In this document: in pieces, positions 16,187 to 25,757 of the stretch
Numbering within the stretch: position 1 is the first letter of the stretch
Layout: each line of letters opens with the position of its first letter
From: Terriglobia bacterium
Lineage (GTDB): Bacteria > Acidobacteriota > Terriglobia > Bryobacterales > Bryobacteraceae
Assembly (NCBI GenBank): GCA_020073365.1
Contig: JAIQFL010000053.1
Span: 1-44,034 of the forward strand
Reading direction: 5' to 3'
DNA length: 44,034 nt
Translations under genes and position numbers: made by a program
Notes under the pieces: generated by a model
Told to the model about the DNA's origin: nothing
Seen by the model: only the letters and a program-made list of their open reading frames with translations
The model's database searches: none

Positions 16187-19100
16187 CTACTTCTTCTTCC
16201 AGTGGTAGATGACATCCTTTTGCTCCAGCGTTCTTCTCAATTCCTGTGCCCGTTCGTTACTCGGGTCAGCCTCAAGAACCTGTTTCACGAGCCCGTCAGC
16301 TTTTTCAAATTGCTGTCGCTCGATCAGTTTTTCGGCCTGGCTGAGCATGGCTTTTACGTCGATCGTCTGCCGGGGTGGCTTCTCTCCCCAGAACACGTCT
16401 ATGGTCAACTCAGGAGAACCACCTGCAATAATCTTCACACTCGGCCCACTCGCGACACTCAATTGGGCTTGATACGTTCCATCGGCGAGAGGGAATTCGT
16501 TACCTGATACATCAATCGTACGTTCCTGGTCGTCGATCGTCATTTTGACCGGCCAGTAGCATTGGGCACGAGCCTTGCCTTCGAACGTTCCGAAAAACAG
16601 GACAGCGGCTTGACGCGAAGCAGGGAGGGTGACCGTTTCAGGCCAGCGCTCCGGATGATATTCAAAGGGAATCGAATATTCCGATGGACCTGCCACTCGA
16701 ACTGTGTGGGTTCCCGGTGGGATGTTTGCACTAACATCGCCTCCCGAGGCGTCTCCAATCGCCTGGTTGTCGAGCGAAACACTCACTCTTGGCTGATTCG
16801 TCTGCACCCGAAGATGGAGAGGCAGCGGCTCAAGATTGACGGTCAACGTCTTCGGGCCGGCGGTCACGTCAAAATTGTCGTGGTACGTCTGATACCCCCG
16901 CAGAGACGCAGAAACCGTGTGGCGGCCCGGGTCCAGCTTGACGCTCCCCCCTGCCTCCGCACGTATCTTGTCGTCGATCAAGATCTGTGCCCCCGGCATT
17001 GCCGTGATTTGCACTTCAGTCACCACCGGAGGACGCGGTGGTACCTGTCGGTGTCTCTTGGAGATAACCCGATAGCCGATCAGACTGATAATGACGATAA
17101 TAACCGCCGCACCGATGCCGAGGAAGGATCGGTTCCTGGCAATTCGCAACGACTCGGTCTTCCAGTCTACGCGTTGCACCCGCGCTTTCGCCCCCACCCA
17201 GCCCGCCTGAAGCCAATTCCAGGAGCGCACCCGGGCTGCGGAGACCTGCGGTGGTATGCGCCAGTGAGCCTGAAGCCATGCCATTAGGGATCGGAGAGCC
17301 GCAGCACTATCGCGCTGGGGTGTCTCCTCTGTGACTTGGCTCCCAGTCCAATAGGCCGGCACGACAGAATCCAATCCGACAGGGCTGGCCTTACCTAATT
17401 CCTCTGGTTCAGTGGTTGGTGCGTCAGCGGAGTGATAACTCGGGTCACGCTCACCGGGGAGTGGCTCCTCCGGCGGCGACAGCGGTACCATGAGAGGCTG
17501 GTCAAGTTCCTGCGCCAGTTTCCAGCGTTCGGTCAGAAGCTGTTGGTCGTTGGGATACAACTTCAGGCACTCATCGATTGCGAGGATGGCGCCTCTCAAA
17601 TCGCCGGCTAAGGCCGACTGTCTGGCCGAGACGAGGCAAGCCTCCACCCGGTCGCGCTGCCTTCGATCGGCGACTACCGATTCGAAGCTCCGCACTGCGG
17701 GATCGTCCGGAATCAGTTCTCGGGCTTCTTGCAAGAGCTGGTCCGCCGCTTCGTAGTTGGACTCCAAAACGACATGTGCCTTGTCGAGGAGCGCGACGCC
17801 GAGGAGCTGGCGGGCCGTGTTCGGGCCCAGGTCAAATGCGTCACGGAGCCGGTCCAGAGCCGGGTCGATCCAGCCTTCCCGCAGAAGCTGGCGCCCTTCG
17901 GCCAAAAGAGTCTTCAACTGTCCGTCGTGGTCCAGGCGCGCTTGGGCATCGCGGTGTAATCCGAGCAGCTCGCCGTCACCGGGGAACACTTCCAGTGCGG
18001 CAGCGCAGACGCTGAGGGCTTGTTTGTAGTCGCCAATTGCCAGCAGCCGTGAGATCTCTTCGGTGAACGTATGTTTTTGCGTGGTGCTGACGTGCTCTTC
18101 AAGGCGCTTCTCCAGCCGAGCCATCTCCTGCCGGAGACCGGGTGCGGTGGGATGAAAATCCCGAATGATCTGCCACCGCCCAAGCGCCTCCATGAACTCA
18201 CCGGCCTCTTCGGCTTTGCGTGCCTCGGTGATCAGGGAGAGGACCAGGTCACGGCGTCCCTTGATGTTGCGCAGCAACTCGGACAATTGGGATTCACCGG
18301 GGTGTTTCACGACCGCTTCCTGAACCAGAAGCATTCGCGTCTCCAGATCGTCGGTATCATGCAATCGGGCGCAAACGCCCTTCACGTACTCGAAACGCAG
18401 TTCCCGGCTTCTGTTTTCCGCCTGCAGTTTCAGGGCTTGAAATAATGGGTGGCGGGGATTTGTGACAAGGATATTATCACAGACTTTGGCCGCCTCGCTC
18501 AGTTTGTCGCTATCCAGATACTGCTTCGCCTCCTCAAACGCCTTCTGGATGCGGCTCTGTTCCTGTAACACCTCTTCGTGGAATCTGATGTAGATGGCGT
18601 CACGATCCGAGGGGTGCATCAGCCCCGAACCGCGAATCAATTCGATCAATGCTTCGAGCCTTTGGACTGCCGTTGTCAGGTAACCCTCGCGTTTGGCTTT
18701 TTGAGCGTTTTGGTAAAGAATCTCCTTATGCTCGGCAAGGTTCCGGTCGTGTTCCTCCATCCGGGTCAATTCGGTTTGCAGTTCGCTGGTCTGTGTATCT
18801 CGCGGGTCCATCTGTCGAGCCTCGTCGATCGCCTTCCGCGCTTCGACGAACTCGTGCTTCTCCATGTGTTGGCGGGCCTCGCCCAGGGCATTCGTCAGTC
18901 TTTCCTGATTGATCAGATCGCGCTCGGCGAGAGCTTCCGGCTCTTCCGGCACCGCCTTCAGTACTTCATTGATCTTCTCGATTGCTACCAGGTAGTCTTT
19001 CGCTTCGCGATATAGCCGGGCGCTTTCGAGCTGCGTCCTGATCCAGATCTGCTGCAACGCCTGGTCGATCTTCTCCCGTTGCGCCGTGATCGACGGATCG

Positions 19101-20062
19101 ACGTAGCCTTCCTCCTCAATGCCACGCAGCATTTCGTGGGCAGAGGTTGCCTGGCCCTTCGCCAGGGCATCCCGCACAATACGTAACCGGTCCTCAATGG
19201 CGTTTCGGTCGAATTCCGGCATGAACTCGTTGCGACTCGCCCGTTGAAACTTTTCAGCGAACTCAACTACGGTCTTATACCGGTGGTTCTTGTTCTTGGC
19301 GATAGCCTTCTGAACCACCTGACTGACCGCGAGACTGATGTTCCGATTCAACTCGTACGCGGGCCTCGGGATCTCATGAAGGATCGCATGAGTGGTCTCG
19401 CGCGCGGTTGGCCGCATAAAGGGTTGTGCTCCGGTGAGGGCTTCATAACAAACCACGCCAAGAGAGAACAGGTCCGATTGCGCGGATGGCTTCTCGTTCT
19501 TCCGCGAATCGAGGAGTTCCGGCGCCATGTAGGCCGGTGTGCCCTTGAGCGAGGTGAGCGTCCGATTGTCGCCCAGATGGACAATGCCAAAATCGATGAC
19601 CACCACCGATCCGCTATCCAGCACAAAGATGTTGCTGGGCTTGATGTCTCGATGGATCACGCCGCGATTGTGAGCCGCCTGCAGACCCGCGGCTGCCGCG
19701 CTGACAATAATGGCGACCTCTGCAACGGTTGGGGGGTCACTCCGCGCAGCCGCCCACTCGTGCAACGTGCGGCCCCGGAGGAAAGGCATTACAAAGTAAG
19801 GGTAGGTGGAAGTTCCATCCTGGAATTCGCCGCGATCGGTCATCCCAATGATGTTGGTATGCTGCAACTCCGCCAGGATATGGCATTCCTTGTCGAAGAG
19901 TGAGAGTACGTCCGGATTGGAGCTGTCCAGGATCACCTTGACGGCGACGTGCTGGCCGGTATTTCGATCACGCGCGCGGTAGACCACACCCATCCCGCCA
20001 CGGCCCACCTCCTGATCGATTTGGTAGCGTCCACCCTCGCCAACTACGCTCGGTATTCTCAT
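16187..20062 (-). CDS. transmembrane Ser/Thr protein kinase with TPR and PEGA domains
   Basis: The product is about 1291 residues from the ATG at 20062, preceded by GGAG. An ATG at 20083 would add seven. The kinase domain (about 13-270) is complete: Gly-rich loop VGRGGMGVVY, Lys42 in VAVKV, HRDIKPSN (Asp139), DFG as IDFGI (Asp157) and MAPE (about 179-182). It is followed by about 650 residues of helical repeats of TPR type, including VFPGDGELLGLHRDAQARL. A membrane helix GIGAAVIIVIISLIGYRVI lies near 978-1000. Two PEGA-like modules come after it (AQILIDDKIRAEAGGSVKL and VSVSLDNQAIGD), and a C-terminal TPR-like tail. Kinase and TPR are therefore cytoplasmic and PEGA extracytoplasmic. The gene sits between ybgF/pal-like genes and a PEGA protein, suggesting envelope sensing. 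Confidence 0.93.
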   Translation of the reverse strand: MRIPSVVGEGGRYQIDQEVGRGGMGVVYRARDRNTGQHVAVKVILDSSNPDVLSLFDKECHILAELQHTNIIGMTDRGEFQDGTSTYPYFVMPFLRGRTLHEWAAARSDPPTVAEVAIIVSAAAAGLQAAHNRGVIHRDIKPSNIFVLDSGSVVVIDFGIVHLGDNRTLTSLKGTPAYMAPELLDSRKNEKPSAQSDLFSLGVVCYEALTGAQPFMRPTARETTHAILHEIPRPAYELNRNISLAVSQVVQKAIAKNKNHRYKTVVEFAEKFQRASRNEFMPEFDRNAIEDRLRIVRDALAKGQATSAHEMLRGIEEEGYVDPSITAQREKIDQALQQIWIRTQLESARLYREAKDYLVAIEKINEVLKAVPEEPEALAERDLINQERLTNALGEARQHMEKHEFVEARKAIDEARQMDPRDTQTSELQTELTRMEEHDRNLAEHKEILYQNAQKAKREGYLTTAVQRLEALIELIRGSGLMHPSDRDAIYIRFHEEVLQEQSRIQKAFEEAKQYLDSDKLSEAAKVCDNILVTNPRHPLFQALKLQAENRSRELRFEYVKGVCARLHDTDDLETRMLLVQEAVVKHPGESQLSELLRNIKGRRDLVLSLITEARKAEEAGEFMEALGRWQIIRDFHPTAPGLRQEMARLEKRLEEHVSTTQKHTFTEEISRLLAIGDYKQALSVCAAALEVFPGDGELLGLHRDAQARLDHDGQLKTLLAEGRQLLREGWIDPALDRLRDAFDLGPNTARQLLGVALLDKAHVVLESNYEAADQLLQEARELIPDDPAVRSFESVVADRRQRDRVEACLVSARQSALAGDLRGAILAIDECLKLYPNDQQLLTERWKLAQELDQPLMVPLSPPEEPLPGERDPSYHSADAPTTEPEELGKASPVGLDSVVPAYWTGSQVTEETPQRDSAAALRSLMAWLQAHWRIPPQVSAARVRSWNWLQAGWVGAKARVQRVDWKTESLRIARNRSFLGIGAAVIIVIISLIGYRVISKRHRQVPPRPPVVTEVQITAMPGAQILIDDKIRAEAGGSVKLDPGRHTVSASLRGYQTYHDNFDVTAGPKTLTVNLEPLPLHLRVQTNQPRVSVSLDNQAIGDASGGDVSANIPPGTHTVRVAGPSEYSIPFEYHPERWPETVTLPASRQAAVLFFGTFEGKARAQCYWPVKMTIDDQERTIDVSGNEFPLADGTYQAQLSVASGPSVKIIAGGSPELTIDVFWGEKPPRQTIDVKAMLSQAEKLIERQQFEKADGLVKQVLEADPSNERAQELRRTLEQKDVIYHWKKK

Positions 20063-20256
20063 GGGGCTCCATCCCCGACTCAACTTATGATACTCTCATT
20101 CCTCGCGGCTGGCGGTCTGAGTTCCCGGCCCGTTCCCGGGCGCCGATGGATATCTCAGTAAGCTGATGTGGGGCGGCGTAAATGATTTGTATTCAGTCGG
20201 ATATCGGCGGCTGGGCGCAGATCTGATTCCTTCCCCTTTGCCCTCACCGCGGTTGC

Positions 20257-21153
20257 TTACCGATTCAGGTCCTCCTGCTTTGCCGGGGGCACCGTCCGTA
20301 CCATAGCCTGTTTAGCCAAGGTGTGATTCGGAAAGCGCTCGATCAGTTCTTTGAACACCGCGGACGCTTGACCCTGGAGGCCCTTTTTCACCAGAGTCAT
20401 CCCCTCGTAATAGAGTGCGTCCGGGGTCCAACCGCTGTTCGGGTATCTCTCCAGGATGACACCGAATTCCCGGAGAGCGCTGTTGTAGTCGCCATCGGAA
20501 AAATGTATGAAGGCCACGTGAAATTGCGCGCCCCCCGCCAGGTCGCTGTCGGCGTAATTCTTCAAGTAGTCCGTATATTCCTGAAGCGCCCGCTCCCACC
20601 GTCCGCCAGCGCGGTCCCGTTCAGCAGCATTGTAGAGTTCGACGTTCGGGGCTGGCCGGACCACTCCTTGTGCGCCGGGCGCCCCTCCCGGTGCCACGGT
20701 GGAACTGGTTGTGCGAAGAGGAAGTGGGGCCGGCGCCAACCTTACCGTATTCTTCCATTCTGAGATCTCCGCCTGCATCCGGCTGATGGGGCTCGTCAAT
20801 TCCGCAATAGCTTGTTGAACCGCACGAAGCGCGGCGGACATTTCCTCCATTTGAGTAGCCAGGGCGACTACCGGGGCCACAAGCTCGTTCTCTTCGAAGC
20901 GGAGATGTTGTCGATCAGCGCTTTGGATCGAATCTACCGCTGTGCTGGCCCTCTTGGATGCATCCAACGCTTGCTGGGCGACCGCTTCGAATTCTCCCAT
21001 TCGCGCGTCTTGCGACTGCTTGAGCTGCGTCATCTCCTTCCGTAGCTGAGCCAGGCTCGCCTGCAATTGCTGTACTTCCTTGCTGGCCCCGTACATGAGC
21101 ATTGGAGATATAGCCAAGGCCGATATAGAAAGAACTCGCAGGATTGCCAACAT
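20257..21153 (-). CDS. CpoB/YbgF-like periplasmic coiled-coil and TPR protein
   Basis: The product is about 298 residues from the ATG at 21153, whose first residues MLAILRVLSISALAIS form an export signal. A TTG at 21210 would add 19 residues ahead of the signal and is disfavoured. A long coiled coil follows (KEVQQLQASLAQLRKEMTQL and later QMEEMSAALRAVQQAI). A low-complexity linker leads to C-terminal TPRs of the CpoB/YbgF type: ELYNAAERDRAGGRWERALQ, GGAQFHVAFIHFSDGDYNSA and GWTPDALYYEGMTLVKKGLQ. In Gram-negative bacteria this protein works with Tol-Pal to couple outer-membrane constriction to peptidoglycan synthesis. It directly follows a pal-like gene, which supports the name, but tolQRAB are not here. 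Confidence 0.85.
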   Translation of the reverse strand: MLAILRVLSISALAISPMLMYGASKEVQQLQASLAQLRKEMTQLKQSQDARMGEFEAVAQQALDASKRASTAVDSIQSADRQHLRFEENELVAPVVALATQMEEMSAALRAVQQAIAELTSPISRMQAEISEWKNTVRLAPAPLPLRTTSSTVAPGGAPGAQGVVRPAPNVELYNAAERDRAGGRWERALQEYTDYLKNYADSDLAGGAQFHVAFIHFSDGDYNSALREFGVILERYPNSGWTPDALYYEGMTLVKKGLQGQASAVFKELIERFPNHTLAKQAMVRTVPPAKQEDLNR

Positions 21154-21216
21154 CTCAACGGTCACGCGTGGAGTTGAAGCTGCACGCAGCTTTTCGCCTC
21201 TTCTCCCCAAGACTAC

Positions 21217-22017
21217 TTATTGTCCGGCCGAGAAGTGGGCGCGCCGATTCCTCTGCCAGCACGACTCGTTCGACTCGGTACACTGCTGCTGCTCCTTGCC
21301 GTAGCTGATGGTCTTAAGCTTCTCGGCCGGTAGCCCGAACTGCACCAGGAAGTCTTTGGCGGCAGTTGAGCGCCGGTCTCCCAGTCCCAAGTTGTACTCC
21401 GCCGATCCCCGCTCATCGCAATGGCCCTCGATTACGACCGAGGCATTCGGAAAATCGGCAAGAATACTTTTGAGTGCGGCCGCGTCCCGGGCTAGGGTTT
21501 CGCGCGCCCTGTCATCGATATCGCTCCTGTCGTAGTTGAAATACGCATCCTGCAAGTCCGTGGAGATTCGCTGGCTCATGGCTGGCGGAACCGATCCGAC
21601 TCCCGAATCAGGCGGCGCTGGAGGCGGAGAACTTACACTCACCACGGCCGAGGCGGTGACCGCTCCCCCGGGACCAGTTGCGCGGAGCGTATAAGTCAGT
21701 GAATTACCGGGGGATACTCGGCGGACGCCGGTATTCGGAACCGTACCGATCTGCTGATCGATGGAAGTATTCGTCACATCGCCCTGGATCTCCCATCGCA
21801 GCATCGAAGATTGGCCCCGCAGAATGGAGGTGGGTTCGGCCGTAAACTGCGCGACGGTGGGAGCCGATGGGCTTGGCGGTGGAACCGCTGCTGGCGCCTG
21901 AGCCGGGGCTGGGGGTGGAGGAGGAGGTGGTGGTGGCGCTTTCTTGTGGCAACCGGTCACCAGCATCATCAGTGAGAGGGCCACCGCAACAACCGTGACT
22001 TTCCCTTTGTTCGGCAT
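21217..22017 (-). CDS. Pal-like OmpA-family peptidoglycan-associated lipoprotein
   Basis: The product is about 266 residues from the ATG at 22017. The N-terminus has a lipoprotein signal with lipobox LVTGC, then a poly-Pro linker, then an Ig-like module (FTAEPTSILRGQSSMLRWEI), and a C-terminal OmpA/Pal domain. The peptidoglycan-binding motif appears as VIEGHCDERGSAEYNLGLGD, with RRSTAAKDFLVQFGLP after it. Pal anchors the outer membrane to the cell wall. The inserted Ig-like module between linker and OmpA domain is unusual for Pal but frequent in acidobacterial secreted proteins. The ybgF/cpoB-like gene follows at once and then the kinase, forming a minus-strand cluster. An in-frame start at 22137 is rejected because it would bury the lipoprotein signal. 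Confidence 0.92.
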   Translation of the reverse strand: MPNKGKVTVVAVALSLMMLVTGCHKKAPPPPPPPPPAPAQAPAAVPPPSPSAPTVAQFTAEPTSILRGQSSMLRWEIQGDVTNTSIDQQIGTVPNTGVRRVSPGNSLTYTLRATGPGGAVTASAVVSVSSPPPAPPDSGVGSVPPAMSQRISTDLQDAYFNYDRSDIDDRARETLARDAAALKSILADFPNASVVIEGHCDERGSAEYNLGLGDRRSTAAKDFLVQFGLPAEKLKTISYGKEQQQCTESNESCWQRNRRAHFSAGQ

Positions 22018-22170
22018 ATTGTGAGATCCCCGTGTCTTCATTTGTCCCGCAGAGGGCGATTTCCTGTCGCTATCCGTGCGGTGAAAGAAGCGGCGGCTAC
22101 CACCGGGGTGGCCGCCGGCTTTCGCGTTTGTGGACATGTTCCAGGGTACAGCCAGTTTACGCCAACTCGC

Positions 22171-22190
22171 GCCCGCTTACAATAGCGGGC
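22171..22190. terminator. hairpin, possible terminator of the HEAT-SUKH transcript
   Basis: GCCCGCT (22171-22177) pairs perfectly with AGCGGGC (22184-22190) around a TACAAT loop. It lies between the HEAT-SUKH gene and pal on the minus strand. There is no T-run on either side, so factor-independent termination is uncertain. The stretch 22200-22388 around it contains no gene I can support. Confidence 0.4.
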
Positions 22191-22388
22191 CCCTGCTATG
22201 CTGCCCTAGGCTGCCCTTGGCCTAAGGCACGGAAGACGGTTAAGGGGCGCTTTCGTACGCAGGAATCGGCTTGCGCCGCCAGGCGGGGCCGAACAAGAAG
22301 ACGTGCTCGCCGTCGCGCGCGCCGCCGGACTTGACGATTACCTCCGAATGACCGAAGTTTCCAATCGGAGCTGGCTGGCCATCGAGGG

Positions 22389-23684
22389 CTAGTGATTCCT
22401 CCATTCGCAGAGCCTGTTGAACTCGCCTTCCATGAATTCGCGGAAACTGCGATAGGGCCTGGCTCCGGGGATCCAATTGGCAAAGAAGTATGTTTCCCAT
22501 TCCCCGTCCGTCGAGATCACAGCGGGGTTCAGCAAAACCACCGCGCTATCCCCGGCGGCACTGATCTGCAGACACGAACCCAGCTTCGGATAAGTATCCC
22601 GATATGCCTTGGCCCAATCCGCGTTGCGCACGTGGAACCAATCAACCTCGTCGGTACCGTACAGTTTTCCGATGAAGGAGCTCTGCTGTTGGAAGCCGTT
22701 CGATTCCGCCAAGAAGGCCCCGTATGAAGGTGGCAGCCGCCGGCCTATGCGGCGCTCCAGCACCGGAATTTGTGCCTCAGTCGCGCCAGGTTCGCCCAAC
22801 CAACCCGCTTTTACCTTCTGCTCTGGCAAGGTCGATGCAACTCGAGAGTCACTCAGGCGGAATTCACTGAGTTCCTTCAGCAGTGGCTTCCACTGAAAAT
22901 CGCCGGCGCTCACTGGCACGATTGTGGACTCCGGCGCTCCCGGCATCCCGAGTTGGCTCAACGACTCCATTGCCTGCCTCGCGACTCCGGCGTCCTTGTC
23001 GTCGAGCAGCCGCTTGAGGATCTCCGCACCCCGCTGCTCCCTGTACCAACCGAGCGACGCAGCCAGGCTTTTGCGTACACGTGACTCTGGATCCTCCGCG
23101 GCGCCGAGAGCCGTCTCTACTTCTCCCAGGCCACATAACTCGGAGGCGGCCAAGGCTCGCTCCCATCGATTCCCGGTTCGTAGCATCTCGTTCAGATAGT
23201 CAAGGACGCGGTAGTCCCGTCCGAATAACACAGGCAGCCCCGCCACTCGATACTGCTTGGAGTCTCCGCTCGGCAGTGACGTGAGTGCAGTCAACAGTCG
23301 CGATTCCTTCTCTCCCTTCGCCGGCCCCATTTTATCGAGCGTCTCGACTGCGACACCGCGCAACCCGTGGATTGAGAGTGCGCGAACAACCGCCATGGTT
23401 GGAAAGGAGCTGTCGTCCCAGTTCGGTAAAGCCCGCACGATCGCGCTTCGAACTGCCAGTTCGTCATCGCTGTTGTAGTTCACAATTAAGCAAAGGGTCT
23501 GGAAGACATTGTGATCGCGGCATTGCTTTGCCAGGTTCTCCACCGCCTCCAAGCGAACCGGTGAGAGCTCTGACCTGTCGGTTGCCTGTTTCAGCCATTC
23601 GTCACACGGGGAGCTTGGCTGGCTGGCGATTGAAAGGATCTGGATTCTTGGCGAAGGCTTTTGATTCTCTGGATTCTGCTCCAT
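22389..23684 (-). CDS. HEAT-repeat protein with C-terminal SUKH (SMI1/KNR4) domain
   Basis: The protein has 431 residues and no signal peptide. Residues about 40-260 form HEAT-like helical pairs (AVRSAIVRALPNWDDSSF, RALAASELCGLGEVETALGA, ESRVRKSLAASLGWYREQRG, AGVARQAMESLSQLG). Residues about 300-425 form a SUKH domain: GATEAQIPVLERRIGRRLPP, SYGAFLAESNGF and SFREFMEGEF. SUKH proteins are often immunity proteins against polymorphic or contact-dependent toxins, and others have regulatory roles. A HEAT-SUKH fusion without a toxin gene beside it could be an orphan immunity or a general interaction protein. It lies just upstream of the pal-ybgF-kinase cluster on the same strand, separated by 372 bp. 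Confidence 0.85.
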   Translation of the reverse strand: MEQNPENQKPSPRIQILSIASQPSSPCDEWLKQATDRSELSPVRLEAVENLAKQCRDHNVFQTLCLIVNYNSDDELAVRSAIVRALPNWDDSSFPTMAVVRALSIHGLRGVAVETLDKMGPAKGEKESRLLTALTSLPSGDSKQYRVAGLPVLFGRDYRVLDYLNEMLRTGNRWERALAASELCGLGEVETALGAAEDPESRVRKSLAASLGWYREQRGAEILKRLLDDKDAGVARQAMESLSQLGMPGAPESTIVPVSAGDFQWKPLLKELSEFRLSDSRVASTLPEQKVKAGWLGEPGATEAQIPVLERRIGRRLPPSYGAFLAESNGFQQQSSFIGKLYGTDEVDWFHVRNADWAKAYRDTYPKLGSCLQISAAGDSAVVLLNPAVISTDGEWETYFFANWIPGARPYRSFREFMEGEFNRLCEWRNH

Positions 23685-23736
23685 GTGTGTGACCCCGGTC
23701 CTCGGGAATTCGTCGGAACTGCGGGTGCTGCGGGCA

Positions 23737-23881
23737 GCGCCTCCTACTTCTCGGAAAACGACTCCATCAGCTCCGGCATGGAATACAGCCGTCCATCCAC
23801 CATCACCCCTGGCGGGCGCCAGTGTGGCCGTTTGCAGAGCTTCCCACGGCGCCAGCCCGTATTTTACTTCGGTGCGCAGAC
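23737..23881 (-). pseudogene. decayed 3' fragment of a second amidohydrolase gene copy
   Basis: This stretch closely matches the 3' end of the intact amidohydrolase gene at 27429-27690. Shared blocks include CTCCATCAGCTCCG, CGTCCATCCACCATCACCC, GTTTGCAGAGCTTCCCACGG and AGCCCGTATTT. About 110 bp present in the intact gene (roughly 27505-27612) are missing between the second and third blocks, and scattered substitutions occur. It is a non-coding relic of a duplicated gene. The rest of the gap between the HEAT-SUKH gene and the next gene (23685-24012) holds nothing else recognisable. Confidence 0.85.
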
Positions 23882-24012
23882 GCCGCGGGAACGTGCCAGG
23901 AAGTGGAGTTCTCGGGAACCTGGCCGGCAGTTGCTCTCCGTCCTGGAGCTAGGACAAGTCGGCCACGAAGCCGGGCGTCCTTTCACTCACGCGCGCGAGT
24001 GCTTTCCGCCGC

Positions 24013-25757
24013 CTACCGGACGTCCCAGCCGCCGAGCAATTCGAGCCGTGAGGACTGCCCTCGCTGGTCTACAACCTGCAGGAAAATGCCTCGCGGCCCC
24101 CGAATGCGGGCTTGAATTCCACGCTGGCGGAGACCCTCACGGAGTCGCCCTCCACCTGGATCTCCGGCGCGGACACACGGCAGTACGCGTTCTCCATCAC
24201 GGACGCCTGGTGTCCCGATTCGCTCTTGAGCGTGACGCCGGTGCCCACCCGGTCGAATCGAAAGCTGCAGGGCTCGTCGCCCTTGGAAGCGAATGCAATC
24301 CTCACTTCCATCGCAGCGATCTCCGGCCCGGCTTTCACCGCAACGAACGAAAACCGTTGCTTCATGCCACGGCCCCAGTACGGAACTACCGCCAGAGGAA
24401 TGGGAGTGGTGCTGGGGCTTGCTACCTGTATAGGCACCATCTGGCGCGGTTTCGCCTCGGCTGCCCTGGCAGGATCATCCACCACAAAAGACTGCGACGT
24501 CGACCAACTCCAATTGCCTGCCAGCGCCTCAATCTTGATCTCATAGTCCCCCGGAGGCGGGTTCGGCGGTGGCGTGAAGTACAATTTCGTAGCGCCCTTA
24601 ACGCAAAGACCGACATCCGGTTTGACAACCAGTTCCGCCCCCTGCAGCTCCCAGGTCGTGGCGAAGCCCTCCGTTGGAACAGGGCGCTCCTTGGTGAGGC
24701 AGTCGACCGTGTAAACCGTGGCCGCGCCTTCTTTCACCGATCCCGCAAACTCCAGTTCCATTCCCATCTGCGGCTTCTCGGTCGGAACTCGCGAGGGACG
24801 CCGCCGCTGCATGCGGTCGAAGCGATCCCAGCTCGCCTGCATGGCTGCATAATCGGGCCGCGGATACTGATAGACCGGTGTGAGGAAGCCCGCAGCCGTC
24901 AGGGCGACGCGCCGATTCGAGTGCAGTTCCAGAAATGCGAAGGCATCGATCTGGTAGGGTCCATCGCGCAGTTCGTTGCCGGGGATCGGAGTTTGAAACC
25001 ACAGGAACCCGCCCGGCATACTACCAGGTGTCAGCATCACGTGAGACTTGCCCGCGGGATTGGTGGCACGCCACTGGAGGTTCCACCACTCCGCTGCCGG
25101 AACGAGCGCGAGCGCCGTCAGACCGGGAAACGTGTTGCCGGCGTGGGTCCACGATTCGTCCGAGCCGGTGTCGAACGCGAACAACATGGGCTGCTCCGCC
25201 ACCGGCATGACTGGATCCGCGGCATCTGACTCCCGGCTGAGGTCGCACAGGGTCAATTCGGAATTATCGACCAGCGCCGGGAGAATCAGATGCCGGTCTG
25301 AGATCCATGTCCCGCCGTTGAGCAGCGGGCCGGGATCGACGCGGAGAAACTGGCCGCGCAACGATGCCACGCGTTTTCCGCTGGCGCCGTCGTGGACATC
25401 GACGAGGATCTCGCTATGCCCCTCATAGTCGATCCCTTTTGCAACCGCCGGACCCGCGATGGTGCTGAGAACGACGAAGCGCCTGTCCGGCGACAAGTTC
25501 CTTCTCTCGGGACTCACGGACGCAGCGAAGGGGCTTCTCTCAGTCACGGACGCAGCGATGCGTCGGACCAGCGGTTCGATTTCGCTGTAGGCCCTGGGAT
25601 TGCCGTACCAGATGCCGCTGGGAGCGGCAAAAGGGCGGCCGCGGTTCCATTGGTCCGCGGTAATCTCGACCACCTTGCCGGCGCCGAGCGAGATGGCGAA
25701 GTGACGCGAACACTCTTCGGCCGCTTGGTCATTGTTCGACAGGGCGCGCCCGGGCAA
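24013..25757 (-). pseudogene. secreted-type protein with C-terminal Ig-like domain, frameshifted and probably 5'-truncated
   Basis: The main frame runs 25757-24069 (562 residues) but begins at a TTG with no signal peptide and no nearby ATG. Its first recognisable protein-like text is ISLGAGKVVEITADQWNRG. The middle contains GYSEIEPLVRR-like and GGTWISDRHLILPALVDNSE segments of unknown fold. The C-terminal part is an Ig-like domain, ending SVEFKPAFGG then a premature AFSCRL stop. In the frame two bases on, the text continues GPRGIFLQVVDQRGQSSRLE and LLGGWDVR before a stop at 24013. That is the normal ending of this acidobacterial Ig-like module (FKPAFxGxxxxxxxVxDxxG...GxWxV). So a frameshift near 24100 breaks the end. 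I cannot name a function. It overlaps the upstream broken gene, consistent with a deletion junction. Confidence 0.65.

Noticed and set aside
22196..22483. A small minus-strand frame ending SEVIVKSGGARDGEHVFLFG and following residues
   Set aside because: It overlaps the end of the HEAT-SUKH gene, has no start or ribosome site of its own and matches no family I recognise. It might be a relic, but that is not supportable.
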